A DNA stretch of 64,000 nucleotides, taken from an uncultured Clostridia bacterium (GTDB taxonomy: Bacteria; Bacillota; Clostridia; Christensenellales; UBA1242). This document shows positions 43,557 through 52,189 of the stretch, piece after piece (position 1 is the first letter of the stretch; each line of letters starts with the position of its first letter). Location: assembly GCA_934777505.1 (NCBI GenBank), contig CAKVNM010000002.1, positions 137,927-201,926 of the forward strand, read 5' to 3'. Both the position numbers and the translations under genes were made by a program. The notes below the pieces were generated by a model. The model saw only the letters and a list, made by a program, of their open reading frames with translations, searched no databases and had not been told where the DNA came from.

Positions 43557-43589
43557 AAAAACAATCAGTGAAACTCACTGATTGTTTTT
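43557..43589 (-). terminator. Terminator of the interrupted small gene
   Basis: Stem of 14-15 bp (AAAACAATCAGTGA/TCACTGATTGTTTT) with a 3-nt loop and A/T runs on both sides. Confidence 0.85.
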
Positions 43590-43692
43590 AAAAGAATTTT
43601 TCGTCTTCGTTTGTTTTGTGTTTGAATTTATCAATCGATTTTTGCCTGCATTTTTTGTTTAAAAGTTACAAATTTTTCGTTATTTGTTTCAT
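43588..43692 (-). pseudogene. Small gene interrupted by an in-frame TAA
   Basis: Minus strand ATG (43690-43692) has a good SD (TTGGAGAAAAAT) and a sigma-A promoter. The frame reads MKQITKNL, TAA at codon 9 (43666-43668), then LLNKKCRQKSIDKFKHKTN and EDEKFF to a stop at the terminator stem. The frame after the TAA stays open to the terminator and ends in basic-then-acidic residues, as if a 33-residue protein had lost one sense codon (for example CAA or AAA). Alternatives are an 8-residue leader peptide, a small RNA, or readthrough. Confidence 0.45.
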
Positions 43693-43708
43693 ATTTTTCT
43701 CCAACAAG

Positions 43709-43737
43709 ATATTACCGCAAATTTATCATAAAGTCAA
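43709..43737 (-). promoter_or_regulatory. Promoter of the interrupted small gene
   Basis: Minus strand TTGACT (43732-43737), 17-bp spacer, TAATAT (43709-43714). Confidence 0.65.
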
Positions 43738-43745
43738 CATGGGCA

Positions 43746-43774
43746 TAAAAAAATCTTGCTACCAAGCAAGATTT
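43746..43774 (-). terminator. Terminator of tRNA-His
   Basis: Stem AAATCTTGCT/AGCAAGATTT (43751-43760, 43765-43774) with a T run on the minus strand. Confidence 0.85.
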
Positions 43775-43779
43775 GTTAG

Positions 43780-43857
43780 TGGGGTGAAAGATGGGACTCG
43801 AACCCACGGTCTCCAGAGTCACAATCTGGCGCGTTAACCAACTACGCTACATCCACC
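43780..43857 (-). tRNA. tRNA-His (anticodon GUG)
   Basis: Minus strand: G at -1 then GTGGATG, D arm with GTTGGTTAA, anticodon stem CCAGA/TCTGG with loop TTGTGAC (GTG), T arm GTGGG-TTCGAGT-CCCAT, acceptor CTTTCAC, C73 and CCA encoded. The extra G(-1):C73 is the histidine identity mark. One T-T mismatch is seen in the acceptor stem (position 6:67). Confidence 0.92.
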
Positions 43858-44094
43858 ATAGTCACCATTAATTTATAGCACAACAACAAAGTTGTGTCAA
43901 GTGTATTTTAAAATTGTTTTTTCAATATGCTTAAAATAAAGACTTTCTGTTGAGCGTCAAACTCAATCTCGTCAAATCATATATGTTGCTTCAAAAGTTT
44001 TTATGAGCCAATGAGTCAACTAGCGTTTTCTTTCAAGTCACAAAAAATACGCTTTAAATATATAATGTTTTATAACTTTTTAAAGGAGAATACT

Positions 44095-45153
44095 ATGAGA
44101 AAAAATTGTTTTAGGTGCAATGATTTTTGCTGTGACCGTGACTTCGATGACACTCTAATCGTTAGATACACGGGTGTGCAAGGCTTACCAGGTCCAACAG
44201 GGGCAACTGGTCTAGTCGGTCCAACGGGAGCCATGGGAAGCACTGGTGCAACTGGGGCAACTGGCAGTACAGGTCCAACGGGAGCAACAGGAGCAACGGG
44301 CGGAGAAGTGGTGGCAAGAACCACAACAACCGTTCGTCCCGACCAGCAGGCAAGTGTTTCGTCTTTCTTTGACGGCCAAAAAACTTTCCTTGACTTCTTC
44401 ATTCCAAAGGGCGATGTTGGGGACAAAGTTAACATAAAGATTGGCGGTGTTGCAACAATTCCGGCGGACGAACAAGCAAGTATAACAGAGCGGATTGAAG
44501 ACGATGTTCACTACTTCGACTTTGCTATTCCACGGGGCTACACTGGCGAAAAAGGAGAACAAGGAGTGCAAGGCGAAAAAGGCGATATTGGACCAACAGG
44601 TCCACCGGGACTTCGTGGTGAAAGGGGATTTGTAGGTCCAACAGGTCCACTTGATATGCCTTGTGCGTTTGTGCTGTCATATAACGATGACCCAACCGAC
44701 TTCCCGCAAGAAGGCTTGGAAATCAAATCTGGTGCAAAACTTCCACTCAACCGCTTGGAGTTAAATCACAACGATTTGGTCTTGCTTGATAGTGGCAACA
44801 ACACTATTCGGTTTGCGGAAACAGGACTATACTTTGTGCAGTTTAGCACAAATGCTTATGTTAAAAAAACGGGTGCGGATTTCGACCCAAAAACCGACTT
44901 TGTTGCGGTGTCGTTTAGGGAACTTGGCACGGAAAGAATACTTGCTAGTGCAAACACTTGGTCCAGCGAAGAAGTCGCAACAAACATCTATGGGCAAGGT
45001 TTGATAATTGTTAACGATATTACAACCAAATACGAACTATGCAATATGCAAAAAAAGAGTATTTATATTGTTGGTGCTGATGTTACGCAAACAATTTCCA
45101 ATTCCTACTTTACAGTGCCAATGGTGTCGCTAACTTTTGTAAAGTTATATTAA
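44095..45153 (+). CDS. Collagen-like (BclA-type) surface protein
   Basis: 352 residues, SD AAAGGAGAATACT. Cys-rich start (NCFRCNDFCCDRD), then about 14 Gly-X-Y triplets (GPTGATG types), then two tandem copies of a 40-45-residue unit (PDQQASVSS...FFIPKGD and ADEQASITE...FAIPRGY), a second collagen-like block of about 12 triplets (GEKGEQGVQGEKGDIGPTG), and a C-terminal beta domain of about 140 residues like BclA/C1q heads. Expected to trimerise on the spore or cell surface. Opposite-strand open frames here are shadows of the GPT repeats. Confidence 0.85.
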   Translation: MRKNCFRCNDFCCDRDFDDTLIVRYTGVQGLPGPTGATGLVGPTGAMGSTGATGATGSTGPTGATGATGGEVVARTTTTVRPDQQASVSSFFDGQKTFLDFFIPKGDVGDKVNIKIGGVATIPADEQASITERIEDDVHYFDFAIPRGYTGEKGEQGVQGEKGDIGPTGPPGLRGERGFVGPTGPLDMPCAFVLSYNDDPTDFPQEGLEIKSGAKLPLNRLELNHNDLVLLDSGNNTIRFAETGLYFVQFSTNAYVKKTGADFDPKTDFVAVSFRELGTERILASANTWSSEEVATNIYGQGLIIVNDITTKYELCNMQKKSIYIVGADVTQTISNSYFTVPMVSLTFVKLY

Positions 45154-45396
45154 ATTGTTTTCGTAATTTCACTTTAACTCGTTAAAAAATGCAATTTATT
45201 GATACAAAGTCTTAATAATGAATTTTTTCTAGAATATATTTGTAATTTAAAGTATATTTTGTGAATTTATTATCTAACATTTGTTTTAAAAATTTGCCGA
45301 CTACCTAAAAAACTATTGGCTTTGTTAAAACTTTTTTCGTTTTGATAATGTGTATCAATAATTTTATTATTAATGCGATTAGATTGCAAAGAGCAT
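45154..45396. other. Intergenic region between convergent genes
   Basis: About 240 bp, AT-rich; no gene seen apart from the terminator at its right edge. Confidence 0.45.
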
Positions 45397-45427
45397 AAAA
45401 AAAGAGTATCGTAAAATACTCTTTTTT
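45397..45427 (-). terminator. Terminator of the ABC transporter operon
   Basis: Stem AAAAAGAGTAT/ATACTCTTTTT (45399-45409, 45416-45426), T run on the minus strand. Confidence 0.85.
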
Positions 45428-45432
45428 GTTTG

Positions 45433-47007
45433 TTATAGTGGCAAGTCTTTTTTGTCAAACTTGATAATGCTAATTGTGTAGCAAACAACTGCGATTGCCA
45501 CCAAAATTGCTAGTTTCCAAATAAATGTCGTTGTTCCAGCAAGGATAGATGTTGCGTCAAATAAGGTGATAATAGAAGTGTAGTTAAAGAACTTCATTGC
45601 GTCAATTCTAATTGCACTTGGAATAACGCTAGAACCAAACAAGCCAAGGATTGTTGCAACAAGGAAGAACATTGTTAGTCCCCCGCCAACAGACATTGAC
45701 ATTTTGCTTCGGTTGAACCAACTTGATGAAAGGAAGCAAATTCCCGACACAGCAAGCATGGTTATAAACGCACCAAGGTTAAGAAGTATAATCTCGCCGT
45801 AAGTTATTGTTATATCTGCCGAGTTAACGATTGCAAGGCACACAACACTTGTTAGGGTTGTAAGCAGGAACATCACAAGCAAACTAGAAATCAAGTATGC
45901 CATTTGAGTGATTGTTACTGTTCTACGCTTTGTTGGTGTAGACAAAACATAAGCCATAGAGCCTGAGTCAACTTGACCAGCAATAAGGTTGTTTGAAGCC
46001 ATAATAACAAATATCATTGGAAGAAGTAGTCCTGCAATTCTAAAAAAGATTGAACCAATAACAAGACCGTAAACATCAAGGTCACTAATTTCGCTTAGTG
46101 CACTCGAAACTTTTTCTGGCAAATCTTCAACCAAAGTTTTGCTCATGCTAGGAATTAATGTTTGAGTGTATTCGTCAAGTTGTGCAGTGATTTCTGCTTC
46201 GGTTAGGCTTTCGGTTTGACTTCTAAGTTCTTTTTCTTTTGCGTTTAGTCTTGCTCTAAAATCAATAATAGAGTTGGAAGATGTTTGCTTGATTTCGTCT
46301 TGATTAAAGTAAGATTTGATAAAAATCGTGTCGCCTCTATAATCAAAACTTTGGTCGTAGAAAATTGTGCTTAAAACGCTTGGAATGTAGGTTGAAGCAA
46401 ACTCGCTTGCGTCTGTTTGATTGCTTTCAACAAACTTTTCGAGTGCGGTGGCAATAAATGTTTTTGCGTTGTTTGCTGTTTCTTCGCCACTTTCGTTCAA
46501 AATTTGACCATAAACTGCGTCTGCAACTTTGTTTAGGACATATCTTGAGATGTCGCTGTCGGCGTAGTTTTCGCCCTGAGCCAAGTAGTAGTCAAGCAAG
46601 GCGTTGATTGCTTGTGCTTGCGATTCTTGACCATTAACAAGAGTTTGTCTTGCTTGCTCGTCTGTCATTCCGCCAGCAATCATTGCGTTGTAGTTTGTTA
46701 TGATTGTTGATTTTGTTGAGTCGTCAAGTTTTACTTGCAACAAGTCTTTCAAATCTTCAAAAGAAGATTGATATGATTTTAATGACTTGTCTGCAAGGTT
46801 ATAGTATGTCATTGATTGTTTTTGAATAGTGGCTTCGATTGCGTCACTAACAAACATATCTGTCATGGAAGACCTAATTTCGTTAACATTAAGATTTCCC
46901 AAAACAAGTATGATTATTGCAAGCATAAAGCAGGTAATAGTTGTAACAAAAGTCCAAATTCCCGCATTTGCTTTGCATGATTGTTTGAATAATGGTTTGC
47001 TAATCAT
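45433..47007 (-). CDS. ABC-2 type transporter permease
   Basis: 524 residues. One N-terminal helix (about 18-40) is followed by a roughly 260-residue extracytoplasmic, helical domain and then five or six helices (about 315-520), the layout of ABC-2 permeases. No substrate can be read. Its ATG overlaps the second ATPase gene by 8 bp and it is the last gene of the operon, so the three proteins likely form one exporter with an ATPase heterodimer. Confidence 0.85.
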   Translation of the reverse strand: MISKPLFKQSCKANAGIWTFVTTITCFMLAIIILVLGNLNVNEIRSSMTDMFVSDAIEATIQKQSMTYYNLADKSLKSYQSSFEDLKDLLQVKLDDSTKSTIITNYNAMIAGGMTDEQARQTLVNGQESQAQAINALLDYYLAQGENYADSDISRYVLNKVADAVYGQILNESGEETANNAKTFIATALEKFVESNQTDASEFASTYIPSVLSTIFYDQSFDYRGDTIFIKSYFNQDEIKQTSSNSIIDFRARLNAKEKELRSQTESLTEAEITAQLDEYTQTLIPSMSKTLVEDLPEKVSSALSEISDLDVYGLVIGSIFFRIAGLLLPMIFVIMASNNLIAGQVDSGSMAYVLSTPTKRRTVTITQMAYLISSLLVMFLLTTLTSVVCLAIVNSADITITYGEIILLNLGAFITMLAVSGICFLSSSWFNRSKMSMSVGGGLTMFFLVATILGLFGSSVIPSAIRIDAMKFFNYTSIITLFDATSILAGTTTFIWKLAILVAIAVVCYTISIIKFDKKDLPL

Positions 47008-47905
47008 TTTTGTTCTCCTTTATGATTTCATTAAAATGTTTTTCTAGCGTGTATTTTACTTCCGCCAAAAACTTTACATCAAATTTGGTTAACTGCAAAA
47101 ACAGTTTGTTTAGATTGCTTTTTTCGATTGAAACCGTAACTTGATTGTACTTTTCTTGGTCACGAATAATGTTGTAGCCAAGAGTTTTAAATGTTTGATA
47201 GTCAGTCTTTTTGTTGAACTCAATTTTGTAGTCTAAAATTGGTCTTGACTTGATTTTTTCCATGTCGGCAATGTCAACAAGTTTGCCTTTGTTGATTAAA
47301 ACCACTCTGTCGCAGTAAGGTTCAAGTTCTTCGTATAGGTGAGAACTGATAAGTATCGTTTTGCCTTTGTCTTTTTCGGCTTTGATAATTTCCATAAACG
47401 CAACTCGCATTAGTGGGTCAAGTCCAGTGGTTGGCTCGTCAAGAATGATTATTTCTGGATTTGCCATAAGAGCCACAACAATGGCAGTTTTTTGCTTCAT
47501 GCCCTTGCTCATTCGTTTTAACGAAGCACTTGGGTCAAGTTGCAATTTTTCGATAAGATAGTTTGCATAACTAAGGTCTTTTAGCCCCAAAAATTCCGCT
47601 TGCGATTTGATAAAATCCGTTCCAGTTTTTAGGTCAGGAAAGGCAATTTCCCCTGGAACATAGCCAATATATTTTTTGATTTTTTCGCTGTCTTTCCACG
47701 AGTCCATTCCATGCACCAAAATTTCGCCACTGGTTGGCTTTAAAAATCCCATAATGTTTCTAATCGTGGTGGTCTTGCCAGCACCGTTAGAGCCAACAAA
47801 TCCAAGCATCTCGCCTTTGTGAATATCAAAACTGATATCAAAAACGCCTTGCCCCATGCCATAGTCTTTTGTTAGATTTTTTATTTCAACAACTTTTTCT
47901 GTCAT
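47000..47905 (-). CDS. ABC transporter ATP-binding protein
   Basis: 301 residues. Walker A GSNGAGKTTT, signature MSKGMKQK in place of LSGGQ, Walker B IIILDEPTTGLDP and switch His in ISSHLYEE. The last 80 residues form the C-terminal regulatory part common in drug-type exporter ATPases. Starts with a 4-bp overlap (ATGA) with the upstream ATPase gene. Confidence 0.92.
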   Translation of the reverse strand: MTEKVVEIKNLTKDYGMGQGVFDISFDIHKGEMLGFVGSNGAGKTTTIRNIMGFLKPTSGEILVHGMDSWKDSEKIKKYIGYVPGEIAFPDLKTGTDFIKSQAEFLGLKDLSYANYLIEKLQLDPSASLKRMSKGMKQKTAIVVALMANPEIIILDEPTTGLDPLMRVAFMEIIKAEKDKGKTILISSHLYEELEPYCDRVVLINKGKLVDIADMEKIKSRPILDYKIEFNKKTDYQTFKTLGYNIIRDQEKYNQVTVSIEKSNLNKLFLQLTKFDVKFLAEVKYTLEKHFNEIIKENKND

Positions 47906-48822
47906 AGTGCACCTCCGTAGTCTCTGTCTTCTTTGTAGTACTTCATAAAGTAGTCTTCAAGCGTTTCTTTTAGGTGAACAAAACTTGTTATATCGCTTTT
48001 TGATATCGCCAAAATCAGTTCGTTTATGTTTTTATCGTCAACATTCACAATCAATTTTTTGCTGTCAACTTTGCTTAGTTTAAAATTGCTATTTTGTGCG
48101 TTTGATTTTTCAAATTGTTCAAGCGAACTATTGCTGTCAAACTCCACAAGATAGTTTTTGTTATTGTTGTGTTTTAGGTCGTTTGCCACAAATTCGTCCA
48201 CAATTTTTCCGTCTTTGATGATTGCAATTCTGTCGCAAGTGGCGTCCACTTCGCTAAAAATATGACTGGAAAGCAAGATTGTTTTGCCACGCTTTTTTTC
48301 TTGTTTTATAAACTCAATAAACTTTTGTTGCATTTTCAGGTCGAGTCCGCTTGTTGGCTCGTCAAGAATTAATATGTCTGGGTCGTTCATAAACGCCGTT
48401 ACAACAGCAAGTTTTCGCTTAACACCCAAACTCATTCGCTTTGTTTCGCCACTTGGGTCAAGTTCAAAGTAGTCAACAAGATATTTTAGGTATTCTTCGT
48501 TTTTGACTCGTTTTAGTTTTTTCATCATGTCCAAAAACTCAAATCCAGTTAGTCCGTCTGGCAAAGCAATTTCGCCGGGTAAGTAGCCAACTTTTTCCAT
48601 AAACTTGTCGTAGTTTTCAAAACTGTCTAGTCCCAAAATTTTAGTGTTCCCGCTGTCTGGCTTTGAAAAGCCCATCAGGTGTCTTATTGTCGTGGATTTG
48701 CCCGCTCCGTTTGGGCCAAGAAATCCGTAAACTTCGCCTTGATTGATTGCAAAAGATATGTCAAAAACGCCACGGCCATGACCATAATCTTTTGTAAAAT
48801 GATTTACTTCTATTTTTGCCAT
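47902..48822 (-). CDS. ABC transporter ATP-binding protein
   Basis: 306 residues. Walker A GPNGAGKSTT, signature MSLGVKRK, Walker B ILILDEPTSGLD, switch LSSHIFSE. It is a paralogue of the next gene, sharing the KDYGxGxGVFDISF start. SD AAGGAGGAGAA. First gene of an ATPase-ATPase-permease operon divergent from a TetR regulator, which probably controls it. Confidence 0.92.
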   Translation of the reverse strand: MAKIEVNHFTKDYGHGRGVFDISFAINQGEVYGFLGPNGAGKSTTIRHLMGFSKPDSGNTKILGLDSFENYDKFMEKVGYLPGEIALPDGLTGFEFLDMMKKLKRVKNEEYLKYLVDYFELDPSGETKRMSLGVKRKLAVVTAFMNDPDILILDEPTSGLDLKMQQKFIEFIKQEKKRGKTILLSSHIFSEVDATCDRIAIIKDGKIVDEFVANDLKHNNNKNYLVEFDSNSSLEQFEKSNAQNSNFKLSKVDSKKLIVNVDDKNINELILAISKSDITSFVHLKETLEDYFMKYYKEDRDYGGAL

Positions 48823-48874
48823 TTCTCCTCCTTAAAAATATTCGACAAATGTATAATTAATTGACATCGGGAGT

Positions 48875-48903
48875 ATTATATGATAATCTTTTTTTAATTT
48901 CAA
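48875..48903 (-). promoter_or_regulatory. Promoter of the ABC operon
   Basis: Minus strand TTGAAA (48898-48903), 17-bp spacer, TATAAT (48875-48880). In the same gap a TTGACA at 48943-48948 could serve tetR. No clear palindromic operator was found. Confidence 0.65.
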
Positions 48904-48988
48904 CAAAGTTGTTTTTACAGTTTTTTTGAAGTGTTAATCTTTTTGACAAATTTTGAAAAGTGTCTAAAAATTTTGATTGGGAGAAGAT

Positions 48989-49585
48989 ATGGACGACTAC
49001 AAAGAAGATTTAAGAGTGATTAGGACTCGCACACTTCTGTGCAAGTCGCTTTTTGCGCTCCTTGAAAAAATGCCGTTTGAAAAAATCACGGTTATGGACA
49101 TCTGCCACGAAGCCATAGTGCATAGGGCAACTTTCTATAATCACTTTGAAGACAAAGAACACCTACTTGAATACGCCATTGACGAAATCAAGGAAGATTT
49201 GTTCAACGCAACAATCGGTGGCGAAAAATTTGCTTCGCCAAAGGAAATGTATATGTCGCTTATTAGCAGAGTGACCGATTTTATTGATGAGTATCGTGAC
49301 AAACTGCTACTAATCATCAAAAACAACAACTACGAACAAGTTTTTGGACTGATTTTAACAACCGTTAGGCGTAGTATTCGCTATCTAACCAGCAAAAACG
49401 AATACAAAATGCAGTACAAACTTCCTGCCAGCGTTATGATAGACTTTTTGAGCGGTGGCATAACAAGCATGGGACTCAGTTGGCTTCAATCCACTAGCCC
49501 TTGCTCCAAGGAAGAATTAATCCACTACTTCGACCTTTTGCTTAACGACAAAATTTATATTGATAGTCCTTCTAACAAATACTAA
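48989..49585 (+). CDS. TetR/AcrR-family transcriptional regulator
   Basis: 198 residues, start from GGGAGAAGAT. The N-terminal HTH is clear: ALLEKMPFEKITVMDICHEAIVHRATFYNHFEDKEHLL, with the family YxHFxxKExLL pattern. The C-terminal ligand domain resembles the TetR_C-type of DhaS-like regulators. Divergent from the ABC exporter operon with 166 bp between, so it likely represses that operon in response to an exported compound (inference). Confidence 0.88.
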   Translation: MDDYKEDLRVIRTRTLLCKSLFALLEKMPFEKITVMDICHEAIVHRATFYNHFEDKEHLLEYAIDEIKEDLFNATIGGEKFASPKEMYMSLISRVTDFIDEYRDKLLLIIKNNNYEQVFGLILTTVRRSIRYLTSKNEYKMQYKLPASVMIDFLSGGITSMGLSWLQSTSPCSKEELIHYFDLLLNDKIYIDSPSNKY

Positions 49586-49641
49586 CAAACTTTTCACAAT
49601 CAAAAATTTGTGATATAATAATGTATATAAGGAGTTTATAT

Positions 49642-50133
49642 ATGGATAAATTAAAGAAAAGCATAACCATAAAACTTGTGTTTGCAATACTTTTGACAAT
49701 ATTTTTTCCAGTCGGCATTGTCGCAATTTGCATGGGTGCAGGCAAGTCAACGCTAGTTCTTATTTTAGGAATTATCGGCGTTGTGTTTGGATTTTATGGT
49801 GCACCAATTTTGTGGATTAACTACGCCAATCAAAAAAGTTTGCTACGAATTTTGGATTTGATTTTAAACGAGAACTTGTACACCGTTAGCGATATCGCAA
49901 GCCAAATTGCTCAAAACGAAAATGTAGTGACTCAAAACATCAACACGCTTATTGTTCAAGGCTATTTAAAAGGCTATATCTTTAAGGACGGCGTTTTGTA
50001 TCTTAACACCAACAAAAAACAAACCGCAAAAAATGTGGACAAAATCAAGTGCGACAGTTGTGGCGGTCAAATGGTGTTTGACGGCGTAAAGTATGTGTGC
50101 GAGTATTGTTCCAGCACAAAGGAAAAAAAGTAA
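49642..50133 (+). CDS. Membrane protein with winged-helix-like part and zinc ribbon
   Basis: 163 residues, SD TAAGGAGTTTAT. Two helices (about 11-32 and 37-58) are followed by a helix-turn-helix-like section (TVSDIASQIAQNENVVTQNINTLIVQGYLKGYI) and a C-terminal zinc ribbon (CDSCGGQMVF...CEYCSS). Similar zinc-ribbon membrane proteins are of unknown role. The wHTH may bind protein rather than DNA. Single-gene unit. Confidence 0.7.
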   Translation: MDKLKKSITIKLVFAILLTIFFPVGIVAICMGAGKSTLVLILGIIGVVFGFYGAPILWINYANQKSLLRILDLILNENLYTVSDIASQIAQNENVVTQNINTLIVQGYLKGYIFKDGVLYLNTNKKQTAKNVDKIKCDSCGGQMVFDGVKYVCEYCSSTKEKK

Positions 50134-50136
50134 AAA

Positions 50137-50166
50137 CATAGAGAACCAGTTTGGCTCTCTATTTTT
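50137..50166 (+). terminator. Terminator of the 49642 gene
   Basis: Stem ATAGAGA/TCTCTAT with TTTTT following. Confidence 0.75.
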
Positions 50167-50291
50167 ATAAATTCAACAAAACATCTTTTAAACTTTTTTT
50201 ATACAAGAAACTGAAAAAATATATTTTATTTTTCGACAGATATTGCAAAACGGATTTTTGTATGCTACTATTAGTTATAGGCGGAAGATAA

Positions 50292-52031
50292 ATGGAAAAA
50301 CAAAGTTTGTTAGAAAAAGAAGTTCGTGTGCTAGGCACAGTCAAACAGGAAAAAGGCTTAGCCGTTTTTGTCCCAATCAATTTTGACGGGGAAAGCATTA
50401 TTTTAATTCAAAACGAACTAGCAAAAAGTGCTGTCGGCAAAAGGGCGTGTTGTGTTATAAAGCCCGTTAACAAAAGCGGAGCATATTCGGCTAGTATCGA
50501 AAGAGTGTTTGGAATTGTTGACGACCCAATCAGCGAAAACACTGCGATAGCCTACGAACATGGCTTTACAACATCATATCCAGAAGAAGTTATGAACGAA
50601 GTTTCTCAAATTCCGCAGTTTGTAACCGAAGCAGAAAAGCAGTCAAGACTTGACTTGACTGACAAGTATTTCATGCCTTGGGACGATATTGAGTGCAAGG
50701 ATAAAGACGATGCAATCTACGCCGAAAAAACCGTTGACGGTTACAAGGTGTATGTTGCCATTGCTGATGTTAGCCACTATGTTAAAATGGGTTCGGCTAT
50801 CGACAAAGAAGCATTCAGCCGTTCCACTAGTTGCTATCTTGGTTCTGGCGTTTATCCAATGCTTCCACCAGAATTGTCAAACGGAATTTGCTCGCTAAAC
50901 GAAGGCGTTGAAAGACTCAGCCTTTGTGCGATTATAGATATCGACAAAAACGGAAAAATTTTGAACTATGACTTCAAAAAAGCCGTAATCAATATTAAAA
51001 AATCAATCGACTATTCGCTAGCCGAAAAAATACATTTGTGTCAAGACAACAAACATATTGAGTGTAGTGAAGCCAAGTCTTATGTTGACTTGATGTACGA
51101 GATTGCAGAAGTTTTGGCAACAAAACTTGATAACAGAAACAGAATTAACTTTTCTAGCGTTGAGCCACTTTTTAGATTTAATAAAGAGCGAAATAGAGTT
51201 GAAGATGTCATTCAAAATAACATTGAAAAATCACACATGGTCGTTGAGCAGTTTATGGTGCTTGCCAACGAAGCCACCGCACAATTTTTCATTGACAACA
51301 AACTTGACGGAATATATCGTATTCACGAAAAGCCAGACGCTCAAAAAATTCAAAAACTTAAAAACATTTTGGCGTCACTCAATGTTCCGTTCTTTGTTGG
51401 AGCAAACAACAAAGATATCAGTGCTCTGTTGGAATTTGTAAAAACTCATCCAGCCGATGCATATCTTGAAGATATCATTTTGCTTTCGATGAAAAAAGCC
51501 AAATATTCCAGCGTGAACAAAGGACATTTTGGTCTTGCGTCAACTGGCTACACACATTTTACTTCTCCAATTAGGAGATATAGCGACCTTATCGCTCACA
51601 GAATTATTAGCCAGTATTTAGTGCAGAAAAAGTCGAACATAAAGTCCAGCCATATTGAACAATTTTGTAACCACATAAACTATCAAGAAAGGCAAGCGAA
51701 CAAGGCGGAGATTGAAAGCAATCAGTTCCTTGCGTGCTTGTGGGCAAAAAATCATATTGGCGAAGAAAAGGAAGGCACTATCATTTGGTTTAGTAGCGAC
51801 TACCTAACCATTAGACATAACGCAATCGACATTCAAGTGCCATTATTTGAAGATTTTGTAACCAGCCAAGACGAACTTTCAATCGAATTTACAAACTCAT
51901 CAAAACAACTCAAACTCGGTGAAAAAGTAAAGTTTAGACTTGACAGTGTTGATATTGAAAACAGAGAAATTGTTGCAAGCATTCCAAGTTTGAAATTCCA
52001 AGACGAACAAGACAATATCGAAAGTTATTAA
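50292..52031 (+). CDS. rnr: RNB-domain exoribonuclease (compact RNase R-like)
   Basis: 3'-5' exoribonuclease of 579 residues, short for RNase R (about 700-800). An N-terminal OB/cold-shock-like part (1-75) leads to the RNB domain with DDIECKDKDDAIY, in which the metal-binding aspartates of RNase II/R are conserved, and HFTSPIRRYSDLIAHR near the end. A C-terminal S1-like strand set (LGEKVKFRLDSVDIENREIV) is present, with no lysine-rich tail. Start MEKQSLLEKE; only a weak SD (GGCGGAAGATAA). RNA turnover is the expected role. Confidence 0.9.
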   Translation: MEKQSLLEKEVRVLGTVKQEKGLAVFVPINFDGESIILIQNELAKSAVGKRACCVIKPVNKSGAYSASIERVFGIVDDPISENTAIAYEHGFTTSYPEEVMNEVSQIPQFVTEAEKQSRLDLTDKYFMPWDDIECKDKDDAIYAEKTVDGYKVYVAIADVSHYVKMGSAIDKEAFSRSTSCYLGSGVYPMLPPELSNGICSLNEGVERLSLCAIIDIDKNGKILNYDFKKAVINIKKSIDYSLAEKIHLCQDNKHIECSEAKSYVDLMYEIAEVLATKLDNRNRINFSSVEPLFRFNKERNRVEDVIQNNIEKSHMVVEQFMVLANEATAQFFIDNKLDGIYRIHEKPDAQKIQKLKNILASLNVPFFVGANNKDISALLEFVKTHPADAYLEDIILLSMKKAKYSSVNKGHFGLASTGYTHFTSPIRRYSDLIAHRIISQYLVQKKSNIKSSHIEQFCNHINYQERQANKAEIESNQFLACLWAKNHIGEEKEGTIIWFSSDYLTIRHNAIDIQVPLFEDFVTSQDELSIEFTNSSKQLKLGEKVKFRLDSVDIENREIVASIPSLKFQDEQDNIESY

Positions 52032-52144
52032 GATATATTCTCATTAACAATATTTTTAAATTTTGCAGTTAAAATAGTAAAAAATAGTTATTTTATGTGA
52101 AATTATTAAAGTAAATTAATGTCAAGATTAGAAAACTAAACATA

Positions 52145-52181
52145 TAAAAAAATAATTGATACAATGTATCAATTATTTTTT
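52145..52181 (-). terminator. Terminator of the MazG-like gene
   Basis: Stem AATAATTGATAC/GTATCAATTATT (52151-52162, 52166-52177) with runs on both sides; may also serve rnr. Confidence 0.8.
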
Positions 52182-52189
52182 GTTAATCT

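Noticed and set aside
43616..43837. 73-codon plus-strand open frame across tRNA-His
   Set aside because: It runs antisense through a tRNA and terminator and has no SD.
44070..44750. Long Pro/Val- and Leu-rich open frames on the minus strand of the collagen-like gene
   Set aside because: They are the antisense reading of GPTGAT-type codon repeats; no SD or terminator, and the plus-strand protein is clear.
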